Shown here piece by piece: positions 31,383-39,935 of a stretch of DNA of 55,561 bases. The position numbers and the translations under genes were made by a program. Under the pieces are notes generated by a model. It made no database searches, was not told the origin of the DNA, and saw only the letters and a program-made list of their open reading frames with translations. Source of the DNA: UBA2020 sp964551435 (GTDB taxonomy: Bacteria; Pseudomonadota; Alphaproteobacteria; Micavibrionales; UBA2020); NCBI GenBank assembly GCA_964551435.1, contig CAZKBS010000011.1, positions 1 to 55,561 of the forward strand. Reading direction: 5' to 3'. Numbering within the stretch: position 1 is the first letter of the stretch; the number at the start of each line of letters is the position of its first letter.

Positions 31383-32879
31383 TTATTTTTTACGGGTCAT
31401 CGAACCCAGAAGGCCGCGCAGAATTTGCTGACCGATCTGCCGCCCGATGGTGGAGCTGACGGAACGCACGGTTGTTTTGACCATCGTATCGACAATCGTA
31501 TCTTTGGGGCGCCCCGGCTTTCCGGCGGGTTTTTCAGCCTTCGGCGCAGGTGTGCGTGGCGCAGACGGGGGCGGCGTTTGCGGCCTGCCCCAGGGGCTAG
31601 ACTGCGGCGCTGTTGCGCTTTGGCTTTCCTGCGCCGCTTTTTTCTGTTGCAGGGTTTCATAGGCGGAAACGCGGTCAAGCGCCGTTTCGTACTTTCCGGC
31701 GACAAGGCTGGTCACCATCATCTGCTGGCGTTCATACGATTGCAGCGGGCCGAGGCGGCTGTCGGGCAGGCGCACTTTTACACGCTCGACCACCGTCGGC
31801 GCGCCTGCGGCATCCATGACCGATACCAGCGCTTCGCCGACACCCAGCGTACCGATGACGCTGTAGGTATCAAAAGCCGGATTGGGGCGCAGGGATTCCG
31901 CCGCGGCCTTGACCTTTTTCTGTTCCTGCGGCGTGAAGGCGCGCAGGGCATGCTGCACGCGGTTGCCTAGTTGCCCCTGCACATCTTCGGGAATGTCGGC
32001 GGGATTTTGCGTGACGTAATAAACGCCGATGCCCTTTGATCGTATCAGGCGCATGACCTGTCCGACTTTTTCCACCAGCGCTTTGGGGGCGGTGTCGAAC
32101 ATCAGATGCGCTTCGTCGAAAAACACCACCAGCTTGGGCACGGGAAGGTCGCCGGCTTCCGGCATCTGTTCAAACAGCTCCGACAGCAGCCACAGCAGAA
32201 AACAGCCGTAAAGCTTGGGCTTTTGCATCAATTCCGCCGCGTGCAGGACGCTGATATATCCTTTGCCATCGGGCGTGGTGCGCATCAGGTCTTGCAGTTC
32301 GATGGACGGTTCGCCGAAAAATGTGTCTGCGCCTTCGTTTTCCAGCGACAGCAGGCTGCGCTGTATCGCCGCCACCGACGCCGTCGAGACAAGGCCGTAG
32401 GTCGCGCTGATGTCTTTGGCATTATCGGCCAGATATTGCAGCATCGCGCGCAGGTCTTTGAAATCGATGAGCAGCAGGCCGCTGTCATCCGCAACCTTGA
32501 AGCACAGTTCCAGCACGCCGCGCTGCGCCTCGCTGAGGTCGAGCAGCTCGCCCATCAGCACGGGGCCGAATTCGGATACGGTGATGCGCACGGGGTGGCC
32601 GCTTTTGCCCGCCAGATCCCAGAACAGGCAGGGCGGGCTGACCAGTCCGGCGGCTTTGGGCAGCGCGATGCCCGAGAGGTCGCCTTTGACGTCGGTAACA
32701 AAAACGGGAATACCCGCACGCGCCATGTTTTCGGCCAGCGTTTGCAGCGTGACGGTTTTGCCCGTACCCGTTGCGCCCGTGACAAGACCGTGGCGGTTGA
32801 TGCGTTTGAGCACAAAGGCGGGCGCGGTAGTCCCCTCCATGCCATCGGCGAAAACGAGGGTATCGGCGGGTTGGGACAT
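31383..32879 (-). CDS. HerA/VirB4-type ATPase of the DUF853 (YjgR) family
   Basis: A 498-residue AAA-class ATPase. The Walker A motif GATGTGKT ends in the catalytic Lys41. VFVTDVKGDLSGIA follows, and VVFFDEAHLMFD gives the Walker B with Glu. VYYVTQNPADIPEDV holds the sensor Gln. RVQHALRAFTPQEQKKVKAAAE is the DUF853 helix segment. After about residue 410 the chain is a Pro/Ala/Lys-rich linker and a short C-terminal helix. The family resembles the HerA-FtsK DNA-pumping ATPases, but its role in cells is not settled. The ribosome site is AGGTG. It is divergent from the MarR-GNAT gene across a 276-base gap. Confidence 0.9.
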   Translation of the reverse strand: MSQPADTLVFADGMEGTTAPAFVLKRINRHGLVTGATGTGKTVTLQTLAENMARAGIPVFVTDVKGDLSGIALPKAAGLVSPPCLFWDLAGKSGHPVRITVSEFGPVLMGELLDLSEAQRGVLELCFKVADDSGLLLIDFKDLRAMLQYLADNAKDISATYGLVSTASVAAIQRSLLSLENEGADTFFGEPSIELQDLMRTTPDGKGYISVLHAAELMQKPKLYGCFLLWLLSELFEQMPEAGDLPVPKLVVFFDEAHLMFDTAPKALVEKVGQVMRLIRSKGIGVYYVTQNPADIPEDVQGQLGNRVQHALRAFTPQEQKKVKAAAESLRPNPAFDTYSVIGTLGVGEALVSVMDAAGAPTVVERVKVRLPDSRLGPLQSYERQQMMVTSLVAGKYETALDRVSAYETLQQKKAAQESQSATAPQSSPWGRPQTPPPSAPRTPAPKAEKPAGKPGRPKDTIVDTMVKTTVRSVSSTIGRQIGQQILRGLLGSMTRKK

Positions 32880-33010
32880 GGGGGCACCTGCGGCAGATGT
32901 AAAAAGACGATAAATCCGAGATTAAGCCGCCCCAGAGGTAACCGCAAGAACGGCCTTATTTCCGCGCCGCAGCATTGCCGTGAAATCAGTCGGATAGGGG
33001 GAAGGTGTTT

Positions 33011-33027
33011 ATATTTTCATAAAATAT
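33011..33027. promoter_or_regulatory. Palindrome in the divergent DUF853/MarR-GNAT gap
   Basis: ATATTTT (33011-33017), CAT, AAAATAT (33021-33027) is a perfect 7-bp dyad. MarR-type proteins often bind such AT-rich palindromes near their own promoter, so autoregulation is suggested. It lies about 130 bases from each start. Confidence 0.45.
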
Positions 33028-33155
33028 GATAAAATTGTAGGAATACGTCCATAACCCTTTGCAGTGCAGCAGAGGGCTGGATATACTTATCCACACAACC
33101 ACACGAAATCATCCTGCAGATATTTTTAACGTCTATTATTTGAAAGCGGCGGCCA

Positions 33156-34115
33156 TTGGTAAATCCATTGCCCGAATTGAACCCCGAAACCGAGCAGCGG
33201 ATTGAACGCATCCGCAGCTTTAACCGTATGTATATGCACCGCATCGGCGTACTGGCGGAAAAAATTTTCGGCAGTTCGTATTCTTTGGCCGAAGTGCGTG
33301 TACTCAACGAACTCTGTTTCAGGAAATCCGTGACGGCCAGTATCCTGTGCCGTGACCTGCGTATGGATGGCGGGTATATCAGCCGTATCCTGCAGGGCTT
33401 CGAGCGCGAGGGGCTGATTACCAAAGAACGCTCCAAAAGCGATGGCCGCCAGCGCACTATCCGCCTGACGCGCAAGGGCCAGAAAGTCGGGGAAAGTATT
33501 TCGGCGGAAGCGAATCGCAAGGTGCTGGACATGCTGGCGTCGGTCACCCTTGCAGATCAGGCGCGGCTTGTCGATGCCATGAATACGATTGATGAAATCC
33601 TCAACGCGAATATCCATGCCGCCGTGCTGGAGGAGAACACATGGACCCTGCGCCCGCACCGTCCGGGCGATATGGGGCTGATTATCCACTCACATGCCGT
33701 GCAGTTCGCGCAGGATTACGGCTGGAACGAGGAATTCGAGGCGCTGGTCGCCGAAAAAACCGCCGAATTCATCCGCAATTTTGATCCCGCGCGCGAACGC
33801 TGCTGGCTGGCTGAGCATAAGGGGCGCATGGTGGGGTCGCTCTGCCTTGTGCGCATCAAGGAAGACGTTGCGGAGCTGCGTCTGCCCTTCGTGGCGTCGG
33901 AAGCGCGCAATCTTGGCATCGGCAAGGCGATGCTGGCCGAGGCACTGCGGTTTGCCCGCCATGTCGGGTACAAGAAAATCACCATGTGGACCGAAAGTAT
34001 CCACGAACACGCCCGCGACATTTTCGAAGACGCAGGCCTGCGCGTCATGCGCGAAATACAGCATCACCGCTTCGGCAAGGACCTGACTGGGCAGCACTGG
34101 GAAATGGAATTGTAA
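33156..34115 (+). CDS. MarR regulator fused to a GNAT acetyltransferase
   Basis: A 319-residue fusion. Residues 1-145 are a MarR winged helix: AEVRVLNELCFRKSVTASILCRDL, GGYISRILQGFEREGLITKERSKSDGR (recognition helix and wing) and RTIRLTRKGQKVGESI. Residues 150-319 are a GNAT domain: TWTLRPHRPGDMGLI opens the fold, SEARNLGIGKAML is the acetyl-CoA loop, and FEDAGLRVMREIQHHRFGKDL ends it. Such regulators couple DNA binding to an acetylation-type sensor. Start TTG 33156 is the first in-frame codon with a plausible context; its ribosome site is weak. The effector molecule is unknown. Confidence 0.85.
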   Translation: MVNPLPELNPETEQRIERIRSFNRMYMHRIGVLAEKIFGSSYSLAEVRVLNELCFRKSVTASILCRDLRMDGGYISRILQGFEREGLITKERSKSDGRQRTIRLTRKGQKVGESISAEANRKVLDMLASVTLADQARLVDAMNTIDEILNANIHAAVLEENTWTLRPHRPGDMGLIIHSHAVQFAQDYGWNEEFEALVAEKTAEFIRNFDPARERCWLAEHKGRMVGSLCLVRIKEDVAELRLPFVASEARNLGIGKAMLAEALRFARHVGYKKITMWTESIHEHARDIFEDAGLRVMREIQHHRFGKDLTGQHWEMEL

Positions 34116-34136
34116 TCCGTTTTTTTACGGCAAGGC

Positions 34137-35441
34137 TTAGCTCGCCTTGAACACCGGCGGTTTTGCGGCCGGGCGGGCCGTGTCGGGCTTTGGGGTGGCG
34201 GCAGGCGGGTTCAGTTTGTCTTCCACCGGTTTGTATTGTTCCTGCAAATAGCCGACATTGATTTTGTCGATATCAAAACGCGGGTTGATGATCGCCCCGC
34301 CCGAAGCGGTGTTGAAAAACAGCGCCGCATTCAAAAACATATTCACGGACAGTTGCATATCGGGGTCGTTTGCGGGCAGTCCCTGCTTTTTCAGGGCGGC
34401 AGCCATGTAAACGAAACGGTTACCCCGCGCCATATCTTCGGGGAAGGCATCGCTGTTCATCGTGTCGGCATCGGTCAGGACTTTGTGCAGGCGCTGCAAT
34501 GCTGCCTCGTCGCGGTAGGCGTGATAGGGCGTCTGATACGGACGCAGCAGGGCCGCGCTGGTGGTGTGCGATGTACCGCCGCCCAGCACACTGGCCATGG
34601 TGCGGCTGTGGGTGATGATGGCGCGTACTTCTGACAGCAGTTCGGGTTTGTTGCCGCGCGCCGCCAGCACGTCAAATGCGTATCTGTCGGCATCGGATTC
34701 ATTCAGGGATGTCGCGGCGGTTTTGCTCTGGTCGCCGTGGCGCGCTTCGTGGAGCATGACGTATTCGAAAATCACGCGCTCCAGCTGCTCTGCGGAGTTT
34801 TTGAATTTGATATGTTCGGGGCTCACGCGGCCGAAATCGCTGATGAAATCGGCAAGGTTCACCGCCTTGGGCGGACGGATGAAAACTTCGCGCTCTTTAT
34901 GCGGTGCGTCGTTCGACAGCGAATATGCATCCAGCGGGTGCGGCAGTATCAGGTCCATGCCGCCCTTGAACAGCAGGCTGTAGTAGATAACCGGGGTGGA
35001 GATGGTTTTGTTAAACGCCTTGCCGACAGGGCCGCTATTTTGATCGGCGTCGATATCCTGCCAGGTGATTTTGACCGCCTGTCCGGCAAGGTGGAACGGG
35101 TAGAGCGGATTCCATCGGTCATAGACGCGGATGTTCTGCGCGTGGAAATGGCTCTTGAGGTCTGTGGCGTGGCCTTGTTCGTACATGAACTGGTTGAACG
35201 GCGTGCTGACGCTGTCGGGTTTGTAATGCGTGCCGGTGGAAATGGCGGCGGCGGCAACGCTGGTCAGCAGCAGGCGTTTGAAAAAGCGGCGGCGGCGCGC
35301 TTTGAACACGGCCTTCTGCACGCGCTTGTCGTTGTAAAGGGCGGCGGGCACGGGCGCGGGCTTGGCTTTGCGGCGGAAAATATCGCGCAGGCGTTCGGTG
35401 AACTTTTTCTTTTCCGGCTTGTCTTGCGTCGGCTCGCTCAT
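34137..35441 (-). CDS. Membrane-anchored HExxH metallopeptidase-like protein
   Basis: The protein has 434 residues. A basic cytoplasmic segment (1-52, with KARRRRFF) is followed by one hydrophobic span, RLLLTSVAAAAISTG, so the rest faces the periplasm. VMLHEARHGDQ places an HExxH zincin motif at His231-Glu232-x-x-His235, and NESDADRYAFD thirteen residues later provides Glu248 as a likely third ligand (gluzincin style, ESDAD like M48 and related groups). The remainder is not recognised and ends in a Pro/Ala/Lys tail. The family could not be named. AGGAACC precedes ATG 35441, and a promoter with a dyad lies upstream. It may act on cell-wall or prey protein, but that is speculation. Confidence 0.7.
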   Translation of the reverse strand: MSEPTQDKPEKKKFTERLRDIFRRKAKPAPVPAALYNDKRVQKAVFKARRRRFFKRLLLTSVAAAAISTGTHYKPDSVSTPFNQFMYEQGHATDLKSHFHAQNIRVYDRWNPLYPFHLAGQAVKITWQDIDADQNSGPVGKAFNKTISTPVIYYSLLFKGGMDLILPHPLDAYSLSNDAPHKEREVFIRPPKAVNLADFISDFGRVSPEHIKFKNSAEQLERVIFEYVMLHEARHGDQSKTAATSLNESDADRYAFDVLAARGNKPELLSEVRAIITHSRTMASVLGGGTSHTTSAALLRPYQTPYHAYRDEAALQRLHKVLTDADTMNSDAFPEDMARGNRFVYMAAALKKQGLPANDPDMQLSVNMFLNAALFFNTASGGAIINPRFDIDKINVGYLQEQYKPVEDKLNPPAATPKPDTARPAAKPPVFKAS

Positions 35442-35474
35442 GTTCTGGTTCCTGCGTTTGAAAGAATGGGTAAT

Positions 35475-35503
35475 ATGCTAGCGTAAACAAAAGGCAAAGT
35501 CAA
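35475..35503 (-). promoter_or_regulatory. Probable promoter of the zincin gene
   Basis: On the minus strand TTGACT (35503-35498), 17-base spacer, TAGCAT (35480-35475). It lies 34 bases before the ATG at 35441, and a perfect dyad is just upstream. Confidence 0.55.
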
Positions 35504-35506
35504 TTT

Positions 35507-35527
35507 ACATAAATAAAATATTTATGT
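35507..35527. repeat. AT-rich perfect inverted repeat
   Basis: ACATAAATA (35507-35515), loop AAA, TATTTATGT (35519-35527). It lies directly upstream of the -35 box of the zincin gene and 20 bases downstream of the xthA stop. It may be an operator, an UP-type element or a weak terminator. Confidence 0.5.
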
Positions 35528-35547
35528 TATAAATCAGTGCCTTATGC

Positions 35548-36315
35548 TTATGACAGCTCCGCATAGATGGGGGTGTGGTCGGAAGCCTTCTCGGCTGCGC
35601 GGGGTTCGCGGTCGATGCGGCAGTCCTTCAGGCGGTCGGCGGCGCGCGGGCTCAGCAGCAAATGGTCGATGCGGATACCGTTGTTGCGTGGCCATGCGCC
35701 GGCCTGATAGTCCCAGAACGTATATTGTTCGCTGTCGTTGTTCATGACGCGGAAGGCATCTGTATAGCCCAGATGCACAAGGCTGCGGAACTTACGGCGG
35801 CTGTCGAGGCGGAACAGTGCGTCCTCCGCCCATGCGGCGGGGTCGTGGCAGTCGCGCGGTTCGGGGATGATATTGTAATCGCCGCCCAGTACCACGGCTA
35901 TGTCCTGGGCCAGAAGCCCCCGCGCATGCGCAATCAGCCTGTCGAACCAGCGGAGTTTATACGGGTATTTTTCGCTATCGACCGGATTGCCGTTCGGCAG
36001 ATAGATAGAGGCGACGCGCAGGCCGTTGATGCTGGCCTCGATATACCGCGCCTGTTCGTCGCTGTCATCGCCGGGCAGGCCGCGGCGGATATCGGTGATA
36101 TCGTGGGGGGAGAGGATGGCAACGCCGTTCCACGATTTTTGTCCATGCACGGCGGCTTTGTATCCGGCGGCTTCAATCTCGGCCAGCGGGAATTTGTCGT
36201 CGCTGCATTTCAGTTCTTGCAGCAGCAAGGCATCGGGTTTGTGTTTCGTCAGCCAGTCCAGCACATGCGGCAGACGCATATTGATGGAATTGACGTTCCA
36301 GCTGGCGATTTTCAT
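35548..36315 (-). CDS. xthA: Exodeoxyribonuclease III
   Basis: ExoIII removes 3' blocks and cleaves abasic sites in base excision repair. The 255 residues show WNVNSINMRL, LLLQELKCSDDKF with the metal-binding Glu34, LGGDYNIIPEPRD, FWDYQAGAWPRNNGIRIDHLL and KASDHTPIYAEL with the catalytic Asp-His. The sequence is complete with no missing active-site element. AAGGATG lies upstream of ATG 36315. It begins 10 bases after the lipoprotein gene, so the two are probably one mRNA. Confidence 0.94.
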   Translation of the reverse strand: MKIASWNVNSINMRLPHVLDWLTKHKPDALLLQELKCSDDKFPLAEIEAAGYKAAVHGQKSWNGVAILSPHDITDIRRGLPGDDSDEQARYIEASINGLRVASIYLPNGNPVDSEKYPYKLRWFDRLIAHARGLLAQDIAVVLGGDYNIIPEPRDCHDPAAWAEDALFRLDSRRKFRSLVHLGYTDAFRVMNNDSEQYTFWDYQAGAWPRNNGIRIDHLLLSPRAADRLKDCRIDREPRAAEKASDHTPIYAELS

Positions 36316-36325
36316 CTGTGCATCC

Positions 36326-36748
36326 TTAGAAAGTTTTGTAACTGTCGGTGCAGGTCAGCATATCGACCTTGTCGCGTTTGTCGTAGGTAACATAGACATC
36401 GACCGTCAACGTGGACAGGAATTCTTTGTCTTTAAAGGCGTAGCGCGTTTTGCCATCGCGCCGTGTTTTCACCGCGCCGCCGCTTGTGACCAGAATATGC
36501 TCCGCTTCCTTGCGCGTCATGCCCTTGCGGATGAGCAGCGGGAAATAGGCTTCGCAGCTTTGGGAGAAGCTGCGGTGCGTATTCGGGTTGTTCAGGCGGT
36601 AGGCTTTATAATCGGCCAGCGTGAAGCCATGGCGGTCATAGGCGGGATCGGCCGGATCGACCACGCGGGCGGCGCAACCTGCCATAGCCAGCAGACAGGC
36701 GGCGGCAAGGACGGGCAGACAAATATTCTTAAAGCTTTGATTAAACAT
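36326..36748 (-). CDS. Small lipoprotein of unknown function
   Basis: A 140-residue protein with a lipoprotein signal (LPVLAAACLLAMAGC; lipobox LAMAGC near Cys25). The mature chain has SQSCEAYFPLLIRKGMTRKEAEHIL and ends TLTVDVYVTYDKRDKVDMLTC, with two further Cys that could pair. The GMTRKEAEHILVTSGG segment resembles the helix turn of small BamE-like lipoproteins, but I would not assign it. Start ATG 36748 has AGGATAT. It precedes xthA by 10 bases. Confidence 0.72.
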   Translation of the reverse strand: MFNQSFKNICLPVLAAACLLAMAGCAARVVDPADPAYDRHGFTLADYKAYRLNNPNTHRSFSQSCEAYFPLLIRKGMTRKEAEHILVTSGGAVKTRRDGKTRYAFKDKEFLSTLTVDVYVTYDKRDKVDMLTCTDSYKTF

Positions 36749-36887
36749 ATAGATATCCTAGGGCGCGCGGGCGCGTGGTCAAGCCCCCTTGCAGGGTGTT
36801 TATACGAAAACATCCGTCCCAAGGAAAGCCGCAGCCGCATCGTCAAACCCCCATAAACATGTATAATCAAGCCAAAGGAATGTTCCC

Positions 36888-38288
36888 GTGCGCCGTTTTT
36901 CGCTTGTTCACCGTTATCGCTGCCGTATGCATTTTTTCCCCATGCTGTTACCATTGGTGGAAATCGTGCCGCTGCTGCTGGCGGGTGTCGGGGCGGTGGC
37001 TGCGGCGACGGGGTCGCTGTGGCACCGGCGCCGTCTGGTGGTTGTGGTGGCGGGGGTGTTGTCGCTGGTCAGTTTTGCAGGCGCGGGCGTCGCGGTTTAC
37101 CTGCGCACGCCCGACAAGATTGTCCGCTACGACGGCACCAAGGAAATTTTGCCTGCCGCCTATCCGAAGCTGATGCGCTATGCGGAGGGCAAAGAAATGC
37201 CCGCGACCCCACTCATGGAAAACTTCGATGAAATATTTTCCGTGCAGGTTAAAAACGCGCAGCTGGCAACCCCTGTGCTGTCGCAGGGCGTGCTGGTGAC
37301 GGGCACCTATAAAAATACGGCCGAGGGATACGACGCCGCCACGGGCGAATGGCTGTGGACGCTGCCGCAGTCGGAGCCGATTTTTACCGTCGGCAAAGGG
37401 GATGCGCAGACGGTTTACATCGGCGAGGGGCTGCACCATACCCGCGCCGCGATGCTGACGGCGCTGCGCATGCCGGCCGCAGAGGTGATATGGCAGCGCC
37501 AGTTCCTCGGCCATATTGAATCGCCGCCCGCCCGCAGCGCGGATGGCACACATCTTTTTCTGCCCACGGGCGGGGGCGGTTTGTGGGCCGTGGCGGCTGA
37601 GGATGCCCGCGTTCTGTGGCATGCGCCTATCGGCCATACTGATGCAACGCCGCTGGTGACGGCGGGCCGTGTCTATGCCGCCGCGCAGCCAGACGAAGCC
37701 GTGCATCAAAGCTTTTTTTACGCGCTGGATGCGCAAACGGGAAAGGTCGTCTGGCAAACGGCGGTGGAGGGGCAGCCGTGGGGCGCCCCCGTTATCAGCG
37801 CCGATGGGGCGCGGATTATCACCACCACAGGCCGCGGCCAGATCGGCGTGAAGCGTGACACCGATATGGGCATGGCCTATGCGCTCTCGCCCGACGATGG
37901 TCGCATTTTGTGGCAGCGCGCGCTGCCCAATATGGCGATTGACCCCGGCGATTATCTGCCCGCGCACGACCTTGCGCTGTTTACCTTGAAAACGGGTGAA
38001 CTGGTGGCGCTGGACGGCAAAACGGGCGATGTGAAATGGCAGGCGAAGGTCGGCACCGAGTTTATGGCGGGCGCGGTTTTTGTGGAGCGTACAGGCGGCA
38101 AAGCGCCGCTGGTCGCCGCGACGAGCGCCGATGGCGTTTTTACCATTCGCGATGCCTTGACCGGCAAGGAGCTGCGCCGGCGTCCGGTCTTGAGCGGCGG
38201 CAGTGCCGCGCCGGTGACTGATGGTGACCGCATTTTCGTTGTCGTGCCGTACCGCATTTACGCCTTTGGCGGACTGGGGAGCCTTTGA
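36888..38288 (+). CDS. Membrane-anchored PQQ-like beta-propeller protein
   Basis: A 466-residue protein with two N-terminal hydrophobic spans (LLPLVEIVPLLLAGVGAVAA and RLVVVVAGVLSLVSFAGAGV), then a beta-propeller of PQQ-like repeats. Several blades show the tryptophan and DAxTGxxxW pattern: YDAATGEWLWTL, ALDAQTGKVVWQTAV, LSPDDGRILWQRAL and LDGKTGDVKWQAKV. Such propellers scaffold protein or ligand contact at the membrane; there is no PQQ dehydrogenase catalytic set, so the fold name is structural only. Start GTG 36888 has AAGGAA. It is followed by the PEP-swivel gene one base after its stop, so the two are coupled. Confidence 0.8.
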   Translation: MRRFSLVHRYRCRMHFFPMLLPLVEIVPLLLAGVGAVAAATGSLWHRRRLVVVVAGVLSLVSFAGAGVAVYLRTPDKIVRYDGTKEILPAAYPKLMRYAEGKEMPATPLMENFDEIFSVQVKNAQLATPVLSQGVLVTGTYKNTAEGYDAATGEWLWTLPQSEPIFTVGKGDAQTVYIGEGLHHTRAAMLTALRMPAAEVIWQRQFLGHIESPPARSADGTHLFLPTGGGGLWAVAAEDARVLWHAPIGHTDATPLVTAGRVYAAAQPDEAVHQSFFYALDAQTGKVVWQTAVEGQPWGAPVISADGARIITTTGRGQIGVKRDTDMGMAYALSPDDGRILWQRALPNMAIDPGDYLPAHDLALFTLKTGELVALDGKTGDVKWQAKVGTEFMAGAVFVERTGGKAPLVAATSADGVFTIRDALTGKELRRRPVLSGGSAAPVTDGDRIFVVVPYRIYAFGGLGSL

Positions 38289-38289
38289 G

Positions 38290-39339
38290 ATGATGCAGGA
38301 TATTCTCTGGCTGTCCTTCCCCGAAGAAAGCCTGTCGCAGCGTGATTTTTCCGGCACTGCCCGTGCGCGGTTTGAAAGCATTTTTAGCGTTGCCGATGCT
38401 GCTTCGCCATGGTGCAGGGCGCTGCGGCTGCTCGGCATGACGCCGCCGCCCGAAGATGTGCATATGATCGGCTGGCATCAGGGGGCGCCGTATCTGAACG
38501 GCTCGGCGCTGGCGGTTATTCTCAGCGATGGCACGGCTGTCGCGCTGCCAGATGCCGCGCGTGGTTTCCGTTTCGTGACGCCGCATAAAATCCGCAGTAT
38601 CCCGCGCGTGATGGCGACGCAGTGGCGCGTGACGCGTTTTGTGCAGGACAGGCTGCGCGATATCAAAAAGCCCGATGCCGACCCGCTGGTGGAAAGCCTC
38701 GCGCTTGGCCTTGCCGTGCAGGTCTTGCTCATGCGTCTGAATGCCGCCGTGGTGATGCGCATGCACGAATATCTTGCCGCGCCGGACAGGGCGCCCGCGC
38801 TGCATCGCCAGACCTTCCGCTGGTTGCAAGCCCTGCAAGTACGCCGCACGGCCCTGTCGCCTGCGTGGCGTGAGATGTTTGCGGATACGCCCGCGCTTGC
38901 GCGCCGCCATGCTTTGCCGCCGTTTTTCTGGGCGCCGGAGGCAGACACAGCCCCCGTCATAGCGTCCGCCGCATCCGAAATAAAAAAAACCGATGCCGCC
39001 GATGCCGCCGTATTTCAGGGATTGATCGTGTCGGGCGCGCAGGCGGCGGGGCGCGGTCTTGTGGTCACCCGTCTGGAAGAGGCGCCGGACTACAAAGACA
39101 GGCCGGTTTTTATTTTCCGCCACGCCCGCCCCGAAACCACGGTTTATTTTGCACAGGCCGCTGCCGTTTTATTCGCGCACGGCGGGGTATTGTCGCATGC
39201 CTGCGTGGTTGCGCGCGAAATGGGCGTGCCGTGCATCACAGGGCTAGGCGATGATTTTTACGGCCGCATGACGCAAACGGAAATACCGCCGCGACTGATG
39301 GTCGATGCGCAAAAAGGTGAAGTAAAAATAATCGACTGA
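38290..39339 (+). CDS. Protein with a C-terminal PEP-utiliser swivel domain
   Basis: A 349-residue protein. The last 100 residues fit the mobile (phosphohistidine) domain of PEP-utilising enzymes: AAGRGLVVTRLEEAP, then AAAVLFAHGGVLSHACVVAREMGVPCITGL, with the catalytic-type His in GGVLSHACVV. The ATP-grasp and PEP-binding domains that normally go with it are absent. The first 250 residues are helical (DILWLSFPEES...) with no match I can name. Whether it accepts a phosphate is unknown. GGGGAG in the previous gene serves as ribosome site for ATG 38290. Its stop touches the stop of erpA on the other strand. Confidence 0.75.
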   Translation: MMQDILWLSFPEESLSQRDFSGTARARFESIFSVADAASPWCRALRLLGMTPPPEDVHMIGWHQGAPYLNGSALAVILSDGTAVALPDAARGFRFVTPHKIRSIPRVMATQWRVTRFVQDRLRDIKKPDADPLVESLALGLAVQVLLMRLNAAVVMRMHEYLAAPDRAPALHRQTFRWLQALQVRRTALSPAWREMFADTPALARRHALPPFFWAPEADTAPVIASAASEIKKTDAADAAVFQGLIVSGAQAAGRGLVVTRLEEAPDYKDRPVFIFRHARPETTVYFAQAAAVLFAHGGVLSHACVVAREMGVPCITGLGDDFYGRMTQTEIPPRLMVDAQKGEVKIID

Positions 39340-39729
39340 TTATTTCGTGCTGAACGATTTGCCGCAGCCGCAGCCCGCCGCCGCATTGGGGTTGCGGATT
39401 TTGAAGGCGGATTTCATCATGTCGCTGACGAAATCGATTTCCGCGCCGTTGATGAAGGGCAGGGAAATATCGTCGGTCACCAGAACAGCGCCGTTCTTTT
39501 CGAAGGTCACGTCGTCTTCGTTGACCTCTTCGGTCACGTCCAGCTGGTATTGAAAACCCGAACAGCCGCCGCCCAGAACCGTGACACGCAGCATCAGGTT
39601 GTTGTTGCCGTCTTTTTCACGCAGCGCCAGCAGGCGCGCGGCCGCGCTGTCGGTCAGATGGACAATCATGCCGTTTGCACGGGCGGAGGGGATGGTGCCG
39701 CTCGAAGCTGTGGTTTGTGCCTGCGTCAT
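39340..39729 (-). CDS. erpA: Iron-sulfur cluster insertion protein (A-type carrier)
   Basis: A-type carriers deliver Fe-S clusters to target enzymes. The 129 residues have GGGCSGFQY and AGCGCGKSF, the three conserved Cys in C-x(n)-C-G-C order, plus the strand FVSDMMKSAFKIRNP. A 20-residue polar start is extra. The gene is divergent from dgt, as in other alphaproteobacteria, where this member is usually called ErpA; IscA cannot be excluded. AAAGG precedes ATG 39729. Confidence 0.88.
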   Translation of the reverse strand: MTQAQTTASSGTIPSARANGMIVHLTDSAAARLLALREKDGNNNLMLRVTVLGGGCSGFQYQLDVTEEVNEDDVTFEKNGAVLVTDDISLPFINGAEIDFVSDMMKSAFKIRNPNAAAGCGCGKSFSTK

Positions 39730-39935
39730 GGTATGCCTTTCCGGATAACAGTGTTTTCAACGTCTTATAGAACATCAATATGGCCTAAAACGGACAAAAA
39801 TCAACATAAATTATCCATAACAATTATGGGTATTTTCAAGGGGGCGATACTTAACAGATTACGCTTTTATTCGCAGGCGAAATATGCTTTAAAAGCCTTG
39901 TAAATCAATACTATTACGCATGCGGGGAGGGGCCG

